A stretch of DNA of 13,662 nucleotides from positions 1-13,662 of the forward strand of contig JAABTC010000016.1 of NCBI GenBank assembly GCA_011390055.1. The letters run 5' to 3'. The notes beneath the pieces were generated by a model, which was not told the DNA's origin, made no database searches, and worked only from the letters and a program-made list of their open reading frames with translations. The position numbers were made by a program, and so were the translations under genes. How positions within the stretch are numbered: position 1 is the first letter of the stretch; each line of letters starts with the position of its first letter. This document shows positions 1-7,252 of the stretch, in pieces. This DNA comes from Burkholderiales bacterium (GTDB lineage Bacteria; Pseudomonadota; Gammaproteobacteria; Burkholderiales; Burkholderiaceae_C).

Positions 1-2
1 GC

Positions 3-1475
3 ACCGTTGCGCTGGCCGGGATGTGCGCGTGGGTCGACTCGCGCAGCGGCCGCCGCGCGCAATCGTTGTCAACCTCGCTGCAGGCCGCCAACAAGCGCCT
101 GCGTTCGCTGGCCTACCAGGACGCGCTCACCGCGTTGCCGAACCGCGCGCACTTCGAAGAGCGCATGGAGCGGCTGCTGCCGCACGTCGGTCGCACGCCG
201 GCCTCGATGGCGGTGCTGTTCATCGACATCGACGGTTTCAAGGCGGTCAACGAGTCGTTCGGCCATGCTGCGGGCGACGAGGTGCTGCAGGAAGTCGGTC
301 AACGACTGGCCGTGCTCGCCCGCTCGCAAGACACCGCGGCGCGCATCGGTGGTGACGAGTTCCTGCTGCTGGTGGCAGCCCCCGGTTCGCAGGCCGCCGC
401 CGCGGCCGTGGCGCAGCGCACCTTGCACACCTTGATCTCGCCGTACGCACTGCCCAACGGGCGCGAGGTCCGGCTGTCGTGTTCGATCGGCATCGCGATG
501 TTCCCCGAGCACGGCCCGGTGCAGCGCCTGATCAGCAATGCCGATTCGGCGATGTTCGCGGTCAAGCGCACCGGTGGCTCGACCTACGCCTTCTTCGAGC
601 CGCGGATGGAACTCGACGCGAGCGACCAGCTGGCGATGCAGAACGACTTGCGGCTGGCGATCGAGGACGGCGGCCTGACGCTGTACTACCAGCCCAAGAT
701 CGACGCGCTGAGCGGGGAATTCACGGGCGTCGAAGCGCTGGTGCGTTGGCAGCATCCGGTGCGGGGCGCCGTGTCGGCCTCGGAGCTGATCGCGGTGGCC
801 GAGCGCTTCGGCCTGATCGGCGCGGTCGGCGAGTGGGTTTTCAACGAAGCCTGTCGCCAGCTGCGCGCCTGGGACAGTGCGGGGCTGCAAATCCGTGTGG
901 CCGTCAACCTGTCTGCGCACCAGCTGCGCCAGGACGATCTGGTGCAGCGCATCCGCGCCACGATGGCGCGGCACCGTGTCGATGCGACGTCGCTCACCTT
1001 CGAAATCACCGAAAGTGTGGCGATGGAAGACACCACCGCCACGCTGCGCTCGTTCGCGCAACTGGCCCGAGCCGGTGCGTCACTGGCGATCGACGATTTC
1101 GGCACGGGCCATTCCAGCCTGGCCTACCTGCGCACGCTGCCGGCACGCCAGCTCAAGATCGATCGCAGCTTCATCGCCGACCTGGGACAGAGCGGCGATG
1201 CGATGGCCGTCGTCGATGCGGTGATCCGGCTGGCCCATGCGCTGGGCCTGCGCGTGGTGGCGGAGGGCGTTGAAACCGATCGCCAGCGCGACATCCTGCA
1301 GACCCTCGGCTGCGACGAATTCCAGGGTTACCTGTTCGCCCGTCCGATGGATGCCGAGCGCCTGGCGCTGTGGGCCACTGGCGAGGCCGGTCCGCGCAGC
1401 ACCAGCCCGTTCGTCGAACGCCGGGCTGTCGCACGCGAGCCCGCACTGCCAGGTCAGCGACCCACGCTGCAGTAG
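3..1475 (+). CDS. GGDEF-EAL cyclic-di-GMP enzyme, N-terminus cut by window edge
   Basis: The reading frame is open from the first base with no stop before position 21, so the gene starts upstream; about 490 residues are visible. The first residues (TVALAG...) look like the end of a membrane helix, followed by a short linker (SLQAANKRLRSLAYQD) that is nearly identical in the paralogue at 2101-4233, which suggests a similar membrane sensor in the missing part. The GGDEF domain (about nt 110-600) has an intact GGDEF at nt 348-362 and an RxxD inhibitory site (RSQD, nt 321-332) five residues before it, so cyclase activity with product inhibition is possible. The EAL domain (about nt 640-1370) keeps EAL (nt 732-740), NLSAHQL, the TES motif, DDFGTG, the LKIDRSF lysine, VAEGVET and the QGYLFARP glutamine, the set expected of an active phosphodiesterase. 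Which activity dominates cannot be read from sequence. Confidence 0.95.
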   Translation, partial: TVALAGMCAWVDSRSGRRAQSLSTSLQAANKRLRSLAYQDALTALPNRAHFEERMERLLPHVGRTPASMAVLFIDIDGFKAVNESFGHAAGDEVLQEVGQRLAVLARSQDTAARIGGDEFLLLVAAPGSQAAAAAVAQRTLHTLISPYALPNGREVRLSCSIGIAMFPEHGPVQRLISNADSAMFAVKRTGGSTYAFFEPRMELDASDQLAMQNDLRLAIEDGGLTLYYQPKIDALSGEFTGVEALVRWQHPVRGAVSASELIAVAERFGLIGAVGEWVFNEACRQLRAWDSAGLQIRVAVNLSAHQLRQDDLVQRIRATMARHRVDATSLTFEITESVAMEDTTATLRSFAQLARAGASLAIDDFGTGHSSLAYLRTLPARQLKIDRSFIADLGQSGDAMAVVDAVIRLAHALGLRVVAEGVETDRQRDILQTLGCDEFQGYLFARPMDAERLALWATGEAGPRSTSPFVERRAVAREPALPGQRPTLQ

Positions 1476-1498
1476 CCCGCCGGGCGCGCGCGAGCGGC

Positions 1499-1894
1499 CT
1501 ACAGCTGCTCCCAGGGCAGCCCGTCATGGCGCCAGCCGTTCAGGCGGCCACGCTGGAAGTGCTCGTCGAGTTCCCCCTCGAAGCCGTGCACGACGTTCAC
1601 CACGTCCACAAAGCCGGCGGCTTCGAGCGCCAGACCCGCGTCGACGGTGCGCTTGCCCGAGCGGCAGATCAGCACCACCGGCCGGCTCGAGTCGCCGCCC
1701 GCCTCGCGCCGCACCTGCTCGACGAAACGCTCGGGGTGCGCCTGCATCTCGGGGTACTCGTACCAAGGCACGTGCACCACGCCGGGCGGGTGGCCGACGT
1801 AGAGGTATTCGATCTCCATGCGCACATCGACGAAGAGGGCGCGGGGTTGCGCCCTGAGGTAGGCATCGGCGTCCAGGGGCGTGAGGTGTTTCAT
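1499..1894 (-). CDS. Single-domain rhodanese-like protein
   Basis: This 131-residue protein is one rhodanese domain. It shows the FVDVRMEIEY strand early in the fold (the CH2A-like DVR), the GHPPGVVHVPW segment, and the active-site loop CRSGKRT with the catalytic cysteine at residue 77. The C-terminus (GFEGELDE...NGWRHDGLPW) is typical of small proteobacterial rhodaneses that follow a glycine-rich turn with a GW...GLPW tail. Such proteins carry sulfane sulfur on the cysteine and are probably cytoplasmic here, as no signal peptide is seen; the sulfur acceptor is unknown. I chose ATG at 1894 (MKHLTPLD). A GTG four codons upstream at 1906 is the alternative; neither has a strong Shine-Dalgarno sequence. 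It lies convergent to the first GGDEF-EAL gene and divergent from the second, so it sits between two paralogues without an obvious link to c-di-GMP. Confidence 0.9.
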   Translation of the reverse strand: MKHLTPLDADAYLRAQPRALFVDVRMEIEYLYVGHPPGVVHVPWYEYPEMQAHPERFVEQVRREAGGDSSRPVVLICRSGKRTVDAGLALEAAGFVDVVNVVHGFEGELDEHFQRGRLNGWRHDGLPWEQL

Positions 1895-1926
1895 TCGAGA
1901 TTGCACATATCAAACCACTGACACCA

Positions 1927-1937
1927 AGATCTGATCT
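1927..1937. promoter_or_regulatory. Perfect short palindrome AGATC-T-GATCT, possible operator
   Basis: A 5-1-5 perfect inverted repeat lies in the 206 bp between the divergent starts of the rhodanese gene (1894) and the MHYT-GGDEF-EAL gene (2101). It is AT-richer than its surroundings, and its place between divergent genes fits a regulator-binding site. No regulator family is recognised from it, and a palindrome this short may be chance. Confidence 0.2.
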
Positions 1938-2057
1938 AAACCAGGACCGGGTGCCAACTTGTTCCTGTGGTGCAGGGGCGGGCCCTGCGTATTCTGCGTC
2001 CCGTTGCAGAAGCGCTTTGACGAGCGCAAGGCCAGGGATCCGACAACTCCAAGAAGC

Positions 2058-2100
2058 GCCAGCACGCGAGCACGCCCGCACGCCAGCAAGCCAGCAAGCC
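2058..2100 (+). repeat. Five imperfect tandem octamers (GCCAGCAN) ending at a start codon
   Basis: Five head-to-tail 8-bp units can be read: GCCAGCAC (2058), GCGAGCAC (2066), GCCCGCAC (2074), GCCAGCAA (2082) and GCCAGCAA (2090), then a partial GCC directly before the ATG at 2101. The last two copies are identical. The array occupies exactly the place where a Shine-Dalgarno sequence should be, and no purine-rich SD is visible. Eight is not a multiple of three, so copy-number change would alter the leader and, if translation began upstream, the frame. Confidence 0.75.
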
Positions 2101-4233
2101 ATGAACGCCGCGATGCCGATCGACCCTCTCTTGTTGCTGTGTGCGCTGCTGTTGGTGGCGTACACGGCTTTCGTGGCCTCCGAGTTCCGGCTCGACACCA
2201 GCACCGCGCTGCGCTGGTTCAGCCTGCGCGGTGCGCGCATCGGCGGTTCGTTGGCCGTGGGCACCGGCCTGTGGGCCACCGGCCTGCTCGGGCTGCTCTC
2301 GATGCACCACATGGTCGCGGTGGCCGATGCCGTGCCGTTCGCCTTGCTCGCCTGGTTGCTGGCGGTGGCAGCGTCGAGCGCCTTGCTGCATGCAGCCGCA
2401 CGCTGGCGCCAGGGGTTGCTGAAGGCGGCGCCAGGCCTGGCCGCGGGCGCGACAGCGTTGAGCATGATGCACGTGGCGCTCGACGGCCTGAACGGCGTGC
2501 AGATGGTGCGCCACCTGGACCTCGACCATGTGGCCGTGCTGGCGGCCGGATCGCTGTGCTTTGCGATGGCCATGGCCAGTGCCCTGCAGCGGCACGGCGA
2601 TGTCGCGCTGAGCCGGTTCTCGGCCGGCCGCATCGCCTTGATCCTGCTGCTCGGCGCGCTCGCCATCGGCCCCACCGTGCAAGCCGCACTGCAAGGCGAA
2701 CCCGCGCCGCAACCGGCGGCCGGCGCAAGCGCCTTCGAACTGCCGGCCGTCCTGCTGGCGCTGCTGGCGGCCCTGGGTTCGACGTTGGTGTTGACGATGG
2801 CCCGCTTGACGCTGCGCATGGAGCACGAGCTGCGCGGGCGAGCGCAAGACCTTTCGGCTTCGCTGCAGGCGGCCAACCAGAACCTGCGCAAGCTCGCCTA
2901 CCGCGATCCCCTGACGCGCCTGGCCAACCGGCTGATGTTCGACCACAAGCTGGCCGCCGCGGTGGCCGCCGCCGACAAGGACAGCAGCCGCCTGACCTTG
3001 CTGTACGTCGACCTCGACGGCTTCAAGCCAGTCAACGACTTCCATGGCCACGCCATCGGCGACCAGGTGCTGTGCGCGGTCGGCGAGCGGCTGCGCCATG
3101 CCGCGCCGAAGGGCTCGACGATCGCGCGGCTGGGCGGCGACGAATTCGCGTTGTTGCTGCAAGATTCGATGAACAGCGGCGAGGCTTCGTTGATCGCTTC
3201 GCGGCTGCTGCTGGCGCTGCGGGCCCCGTACGCCGTCGGCGACTCGGAGGCCGAACTGTCGGCATCCATCGGCATTGCGTTCTACCCCGACTGTGGCGCT
3301 GCGGAGAAGCTGCTGTCCTGCGGCGATGCAGCGATGTACATGGCCAAGCGTGCGGGCGGCGCGACCTTTGCGTTCCACGAGCCGGGCATGGGCAACGACA
3401 CGCTCAACCAGGCCGAGCTGCTGCGTGACCTGCGCCGCGCGGTCGAGTTGCGCCAGCTCGAATTGCTCTACCAGCCCAAGATCGATGCGGCGAGCGGCCA
3501 GCTGACCGGGGTCGAGGCGCTGGTGCGCTGGAACCATCCGACGCGTGGCGTCGTCGGCCCCGACATCTTCATCCCGTTGGCCGAACGCACCGGCCTGATC
3601 CTGGGCATCGGGGCCTGGGTGCTGGATGCCGCCTGCCAGCAGATGCACGAGTGGCGCAGCCGCGGCGTGAAGATGCGCGTGGCGGTGAACTTGTCGGCCC
3701 AGCAGCTCAAGCAACATGGGTTGGTGCGCCGCATCGAGCAGCTCTTGCAGCACCACGGCATCGAGCCGGCCCTGCTGACCTGCGAGGTCACCGAAAGCGC
3801 GGCGATGACCGATGCGCGCGAAGCCCACCGCGTGCTGACGCGGCTGGGTCGGCTCGGGGTCCAGGTGTCGATCGACGACTTCGGCACCGGTTATTCGAGC
3901 CTGGCCTACCTGCGCCAGCTGCCGGCCGACGAGTTGAAGCTCGACCGCAGCTTCATCCAGGACATCGACACCAATGCCGAGGCCCGCGCGATCGTCCAGG
4001 CGGTGATCCAGCTGGCGCATGCCCTGTCGCTGACGGTGGTCGCCGAAGGCGTCGAGACGGCGGCCCAGCGCGACACGCTGCAGTCGCTCGGTTGCGACCG
4101 CCTGCAGGGTTTCCTGTTCGCGCGGCCGCTGAGCGCGGCCACGGTGTCGAACTGGGCTCTGGCCGAGCACTCGAAGCCGCGCACCTTCCGGCCGTCGCTG
4201 TTTCTGAAGAGCCTGTTCGCGCCGCTGAACTGA
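2101..4233 (+). CDS. MHYT-like membrane sensor with GGDEF and EAL domains
   Basis: This 710-residue protein has about seven predicted hydrophobic helices in residues 8-240, followed by GGDEF (about 265-425) and EAL (about 445-680) domains. The membrane part resembles the MHYT sensor in layout (GTGLWATGLLG at 54-64, SMMHVALDG at 121-129) but the Met-His pairs are mostly lost: the first site reads TG in place of MH, the second keeps M123-H124, and the third is not recognisable. GGDEF is intact at 345-349, but the RxxD inhibitory site is replaced by PKGS (336-339). The EAL domain keeps E472-A-L, NLSAQQL, VTES, DDFGTG, LKLDRSF and VAEGVET. The ATG at 2101 is chosen because the hydrophobic part begins there; ATG at 2113 is nearly as good, and a GTG at 1951 would add 50 residues of unlikely composition. 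Cytoplasmic domains should act on c-di-GMP at the inner membrane. Confidence 0.94.
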   Translation: MNAAMPIDPLLLLCALLLVAYTAFVASEFRLDTSTALRWFSLRGARIGGSLAVGTGLWATGLLGLLSMHHMVAVADAVPFALLAWLLAVAASSALLHAAARWRQGLLKAAPGLAAGATALSMMHVALDGLNGVQMVRHLDLDHVAVLAAGSLCFAMAMASALQRHGDVALSRFSAGRIALILLLGALAIGPTVQAALQGEPAPQPAAGASAFELPAVLLALLAALGSTLVLTMARLTLRMEHELRGRAQDLSASLQAANQNLRKLAYRDPLTRLANRLMFDHKLAAAVAAADKDSSRLTLLYVDLDGFKPVNDFHGHAIGDQVLCAVGERLRHAAPKGSTIARLGGDEFALLLQDSMNSGEASLIASRLLLALRAPYAVGDSEAELSASIGIAFYPDCGAAEKLLSCGDAAMYMAKRAGGATFAFHEPGMGNDTLNQAELLRDLRRAVELRQLELLYQPKIDAASGQLTGVEALVRWNHPTRGVVGPDIFIPLAERTGLILGIGAWVLDAACQQMHEWRSRGVKMRVAVNLSAQQLKQHGLVRRIEQLLQHHGIEPALLTCEVTESAAMTDAREAHRVLTRLGRLGVQVSIDDFGTGYSSLAYLRQLPADELKLDRSFIQDIDTNAEARAIVQAVIQLAHALSLTVVAEGVETAAQRDTLQSLGCDRLQGFLFARPLSAATVSNWALAEHSKPRTFRPSLFLKSLFAPLN

Positions 4234-4257
4234 AGGCCGCCGAGGGCTTTCTACAAT
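4229..4257 (+). promoter_or_regulatory. Candidate sigma70 promoter of metH, possibly leaderless
   Basis: TACAAT at 4252-4257 matches the -10 consensus at five of six positions. A -35 box is poor (the 17-bp spaced hexamer overlaps the stop codon of the upstream gene). Only six bases separate the -10 box from the ATG at 4264, so a normal transcription start would fall on or next to the start codon. Confidence 0.5.
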
Positions 4258-4263
4258 CGGGGC

Positions 4264-5319
4264 ATGAAGACCCCTGCCTACACCCGCGGCGCCGCGCTGC
4301 CGGCCTTGCTGGCCCAGCGCATCCTCGTCATCGACGGCGCGATGGGCACGATGATCCAGCGCTACAAGCTGGGTGAAGCGGCCTACCGCGGCGCGCGCTT
4401 TGCCGACCATCCGAAAGACCTGAAGGGCAACAACGAGCTGTTGCAACTCACCCGGCCGGACGTGCTGCGCGAGATCCATGCCGCCTACCTGGCCGCCGGC
4501 GCCGACATCCTCGAAACCAACACCTTCGGCGCCACCTCGATCGCGCAGGACGATTACGGTCTCGGCAGGTTTGCGCGCGAAATGAATGTCGCCGCCGCGC
4601 GCATCGCGCGCGAAGCCGCCGACGCGGCCAGTGCCGACACGCCCCAGCGGCCACGCTTCGTGGCCGGCGCACTCGGCCCCACGCCGCGTACCGCCAGCAT
4701 CAGCCCGGACGTCAACGACCCGGCGGTGCGCAACGTCAGCTTCGAACAACTGCGCGACGCCTACCGCGAGCAGGCCGAGGGCCTGCTCGAAGGCGGGGTC
4801 GACCTGTTCCTGGTCGAAACCATCTTCGACACGCTCAACGCCAAGGCCGCCATCTTCGCGCTCGACGAGCTGATGGAGGCCACCGGCGAGCGCCTGCCGG
4901 TGATCCTGTCGGGCACCGTCACCGATGCCTCGGGCCGCATCCTGTCGGGCCAGACGGTGGCGGCGTTCTGGCACTCGGTGCGACACGCGCGGCCGCTGGC
5001 CGTGGGCCTGAACTGCGCGCTCGGTGCCGCACTGATGCGTCCCTACATCGAAGAGCTGTCCAAGGTCGCTGCGGACACCTGGATCTCGTGCTACCCGAAC
5101 GCGGGCCTGCCCAACCCGATGAGCGAAACCGGCTTCGACGAGACGCCGCCGGTGACGGCATCGCTGATCGGCGAATTCGCCAAGAGCGGCTTCCTCAACA
5201 TTGCCGGCGGCTGTTGCGGCACCACACCCGAGCACATCGCCGCGATCGCACAACAGGTGGCGAAGTACCGGCCCCGTTCGCGGCACGACCCGCTGTTCAG
5301 CGGCTTGCTGGCCGCCTGA
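4264..5319 (+). CDS. metH: Methionine synthase homocysteine-binding domain as a separate protein (MetH N-terminal module)
   Basis: The 351 residues cover only the homocysteine S-methyltransferase (Hcy-binding) module of cobalamin-dependent methionine synthase. Characteristic segments are IDGAMGTMIQ (23-32), LKGNNELLQLT (53-63), ILETNTFGAT (82-91), VAGALGPT (133-140), ETIFDTLNAKAA (185-196) and GLNCALG. The three zinc-binding cysteines are present: C251 (GLNC) and C317-C318 (GGCCGTTPEH). The zinc thiolates activate homocysteine in the cytoplasm. The folate-binding, cobalamin-binding and reactivation modules are missing. In many Burkholderiales they are encoded by a second gene next to this one, but here the next gene is convergent and unrelated, 15 bp away. 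No Shine-Dalgarno sequence is seen before the ATG, which fits a leaderless message. A stand-alone homocysteine methyltransferase (MmuM/BHMT type) is the alternative, but the segments read as MetH. Confidence 0.9.
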   Translation: MKTPAYTRGAALPALLAQRILVIDGAMGTMIQRYKLGEAAYRGARFADHPKDLKGNNELLQLTRPDVLREIHAAYLAAGADILETNTFGATSIAQDDYGLGRFAREMNVAAARIAREAADAASADTPQRPRFVAGALGPTPRTASISPDVNDPAVRNVSFEQLRDAYREQAEGLLEGGVDLFLVETIFDTLNAKAAIFALDELMEATGERLPVILSGTVTDASGRILSGQTVAAFWHSVRHARPLAVGLNCALGAALMRPYIEELSKVAADTWISCYPNAGLPNPMSETGFDETPPVTASLIGEFAKSGFLNIAGGCCGTTPEHIAAIAQQVAKYRPRSRHDPLFSGLLAA

Positions 5320-5334
5320 GGGCGGGCGCGGCGC

Positions 5335-6051
5335 TCAGCGCTTGGCAGCCGACGCCGGCGCTGCCACCACCGGCCGCACACCCATCGTCGGCACCGGCAG
5401 TGTCGCGTCGTCCAGCCGTCCGAGGGGTTGCGGCAGCATCGTCAAGCGCAATTGCGTCGGTGCACCAGCCCGGGCAGTGCCCACACCGGCCATCCGCGAC
5501 GCGGCCACGCCGCGGCCGATGAGGTGCTCGCGCACCTGCTGCGAGCGGTTGGCCGCCAGCGCCACCGCGGCGTTCGGGTCGGCGGGCGCGGCGATCGAGA
5601 CCCGCAACGCAGGTTGTCGGCGCAGGCTGGTGGCGACCCGTTCCAGCACCGCCGCCAACGCCGGCTTGATGACGGTGCTGCCGGGGGCGAAGGAATGGAC
5701 CAGGGGCACATCGACCACCAAGGTGTTCACGTCGGCCAGCGAGATCGAGACCGGTGTGCCGCGGAACCAGTCCTCGAGGTAGCGCTGCTCGCTTTGCACC
5801 GGCGTGAGGGCCGGTGCGGGAGGCGGCCCCGGCCGTGCACCGGGCGCGGAGGGCAGGGGCTCGGCGCTGCCCGGCCGCGGTGACCCGCCGGGTGCGCCCG
5901 GATTCACGTTCGGCGTGGCGCAGCCGGCCAGGACGACCGCGGCGAGCACGGCCAGCCGCGCGGCGAACCTGCCCGCGGGGGTCGACGCGGCGCTGCGGCA
6001 GACCAGGACCCGGGTCCCAGACCCAGCAAGAGTGGTAGACGGGTGCGTCAT
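5335..6051 (-). CDS. OmpA-like lipoprotein downstream of the protease gene
   Basis: This 238-residue protein has a type II signal: arginines at 29 and 32, a hydrophobic stretch (LAVLAAVVLAG) and a lipobox LAGC with the lipidated cysteine at 44. A Pro/Gly-rich linker (about 50-85) follows, then a domain (about 112-205) like the OmpA C-terminal peptidoglycan-binding fold: SFAPGSTVIKPAL, LRVSIAAPAD and LAANRSQQVREHL. D158 and R169 stand where the peptidoglycan-contacting Asp and Arg of OmpA-like domains occur. The domain is divergent, so binding is an inference. The signal is long because no later in-frame ATG, GTG or TTG exists before the lipobox. The start lies 5 bp after the stop of the DegS-like protease gene, so the two are probably one transcript with coupled translation. 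Likely place: outer membrane, facing the periplasm. Confidence 0.82.
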   Translation of the reverse strand: MTHPSTTLAGSGTRVLVCRSAASTPAGRFAARLAVLAAVVLAGCATPNVNPGAPGGSPRPGSAEPLPSAPGARPGPPPAPALTPVQSEQRYLEDWFRGTPVSISLADVNTLVVDVPLVHSFAPGSTVIKPALAAVLERVATSLRRQPALRVSIAAPADPNAAVALAANRSQQVREHLIGRGVAASRMAGVGTARAGAPTQLRLTMLPQPLGRLDDATLPVPTMGVRPVVAAPASAAKR

Positions 6052-6056
6052 GGTGA

Positions 6057-7232
6057 TCAGCGTTCGTTGCGCGCCTGCGTCGCCGGACGCTGGGCCACCT
6101 GGACTTTCAACTCCACCGCGCGGTCACCGCGCTGCACCTCGATCGACGCCGGCTGGCCGGGCTTCAAGCCGGCCACCGCGTTGAACAGCTGCGCCGTGTT
6201 GGCGATGTTCTTGTCGGCGATCTTGACCACCACGTCACCCGGTTTCATGCCGCCGTTGCCGGCCGGGCCGTTCTGCAGCACGCCGGTGATCAGCACGCCG
6301 CTCTTGACCGGCAGGCGCAGCGATTCGGCCATCTCCAGCGTCAGGTCGCGCGGCTCGACGCCGATCCAACCCCGCACCACGCTGCCGTCGCGCACCAGGC
6401 TCTCCATCACGCCGCGTGCGGTATCGGCCGGGATCGCGAAGCCGATACCCAGGCTGCCGCCGCTGCGCGAGAAGATGGCCGTGTTGATGCCCACCAGGTT
6501 GCCCGACGCGTCGACCAGCGCGCCGCCCGAGTTGCCAGGGTTGATCGCGGCGTCGGTCTGGATGAAATTCTCGAAGGTGTTGATGCCGAGCTGGTTGCGG
6601 CCGAGCGCACTGACGATGCCGGCGGTCACGGTCTGGCCCACGCCGAACGGGTTGCCGATGGCCAGCACCGCATCACCGACCTGCAACTGCTCGGTGTTGC
6701 CGAAGGTCACCGACGGCAGCTTGTCGAGCTGGATCTTCAGCACCGCGACGTCGCTCTCGGGGTCGGTGCCGACCAGCTTGGCCTGCGCGAGGCGGCCGTC
6801 GGCGAGCTGCACCTCGATGTCGTCCGCGCCCTCGATGACGTGGTTGTTGGTGATCAGGTAGCCCTCGGGCGAGACGATGACACCCGAGCCGATGCCACGC
6901 TGCGGCTGGCTCTGCGTGCCGCGCTCGCCGAAGAAGAACCGAAACCAGGGGTCTTCGGATTGCGCGTTTTGCCGGCTCAGCTTGCTGGCCACGATGCTGA
7001 CGACAGCCGGTGCCGCAGCGCGCGCTGCGGCGCGGTAACCTGCTGCGGTGGCGCTCGCTGCCAAGGCCGGCAGGTCGGCGGCGACCACCGGTGCCTGCGA
7101 GATCGACACGATCTGCGGCAACATGCGTCCGGGCGAGCGGCCGAGCCATTCGGGCTTGAAGGTCGACACCACGAACAGCAGCGCCACCCCGACGGTGACG
7201 GCCTGCGAAAAGATCAGCCAGGTTTTGCGCAT
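6057..7232 (-). CDS. Membrane-anchored HtrA-family serine protease with one PDZ domain (DegS/DegQ-like)
   Basis: The 391-residue protein begins with one hydrophobic helix (about 6-24) that probably anchors it in the inner membrane with the rest in the periplasm. The trypsin-like domain (about 70-280) carries the triad: H131 in TNNHVIEG, D161 in ESDVAVLKI and S235 in NPGNSGGAL. One PDZ domain follows (about 288-380; RGWIGVEPRDL, NGGMKPGDVVVKI). One PDZ plus an N-terminal anchor is the DegS layout; DegP and DegQ have two PDZ domains and a cleaved signal. Such proteases degrade or sense misfolded envelope proteins; whether this one cleaves an anti-sigma factor is not shown. I chose ATG at 7232 (MRKTWLIF), since the 18-residue upstream extension is Cys/Arg-rich and runs into the divergent gene. 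It heads a likely operon with the OmpA-like lipoprotein. Confidence 0.93.
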   Translation of the reverse strand: MRKTWLIFSQAVTVGVALLFVVSTFKPEWLGRSPGRMLPQIVSISQAPVVAADLPALAASATAAGYRAAARAAAPAVVSIVASKLSRQNAQSEDPWFRFFFGERGTQSQPQRGIGSGVIVSPEGYLITNNHVIEGADDIEVQLADGRLAQAKLVGTDPESDVAVLKIQLDKLPSVTFGNTEQLQVGDAVLAIGNPFGVGQTVTAGIVSALGRNQLGINTFENFIQTDAAINPGNSGGALVDASGNLVGINTAIFSRSGGSLGIGFAIPADTARGVMESLVRDGSVVRGWIGVEPRDLTLEMAESLRLPVKSGVLITGVLQNGPAGNGGMKPGDVVVKIADKNIANTAQLFNAVAGLKPGQPASIEVQRGDRAVELKVQVAQRPATQARNER

Positions 7233-7243
7233 TGGGGAAAGTT

Positions 7244-7248
7244 GAGGG
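7244..7248 (+). promoter_or_regulatory. Ribosome binding site GAGGG that favours the GTG start of the Nif3-family gene
   Basis: GAGGG lies four bases before the GTG at 7253. The alternative TTG start at 7232 has no purine-rich stretch at a suitable distance and coincides with the protease start codon on the other strand. Confidence 0.6.
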
Positions 7249-7252
7249 CAAC

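Noticed and set aside
1476..1486. GCCCG-C-CGGGC inverted repeat between the first GGDEF-EAL gene and the rhodanese gene
   Set aside because: A one-base loop cannot form a useful hairpin and there is no T-tract.
1936..5286. Very long open frame on the minus strand (over 1100 codons) opposite the MHYT-GGDEF-EAL gene and metH
   Set aside because: It is antisense to two clear genes with catalytic motifs. Its product is His/Arg/Gln-rich without family similarity, the usual shadow in GC-rich DNA.
5312..5325. Hairpin CCGCC-TGAG-GGCGG at the end of metH as a terminator
   Set aside because: The stem has only five pairs, overlaps the stop codon, and has no T-tract on either strand.
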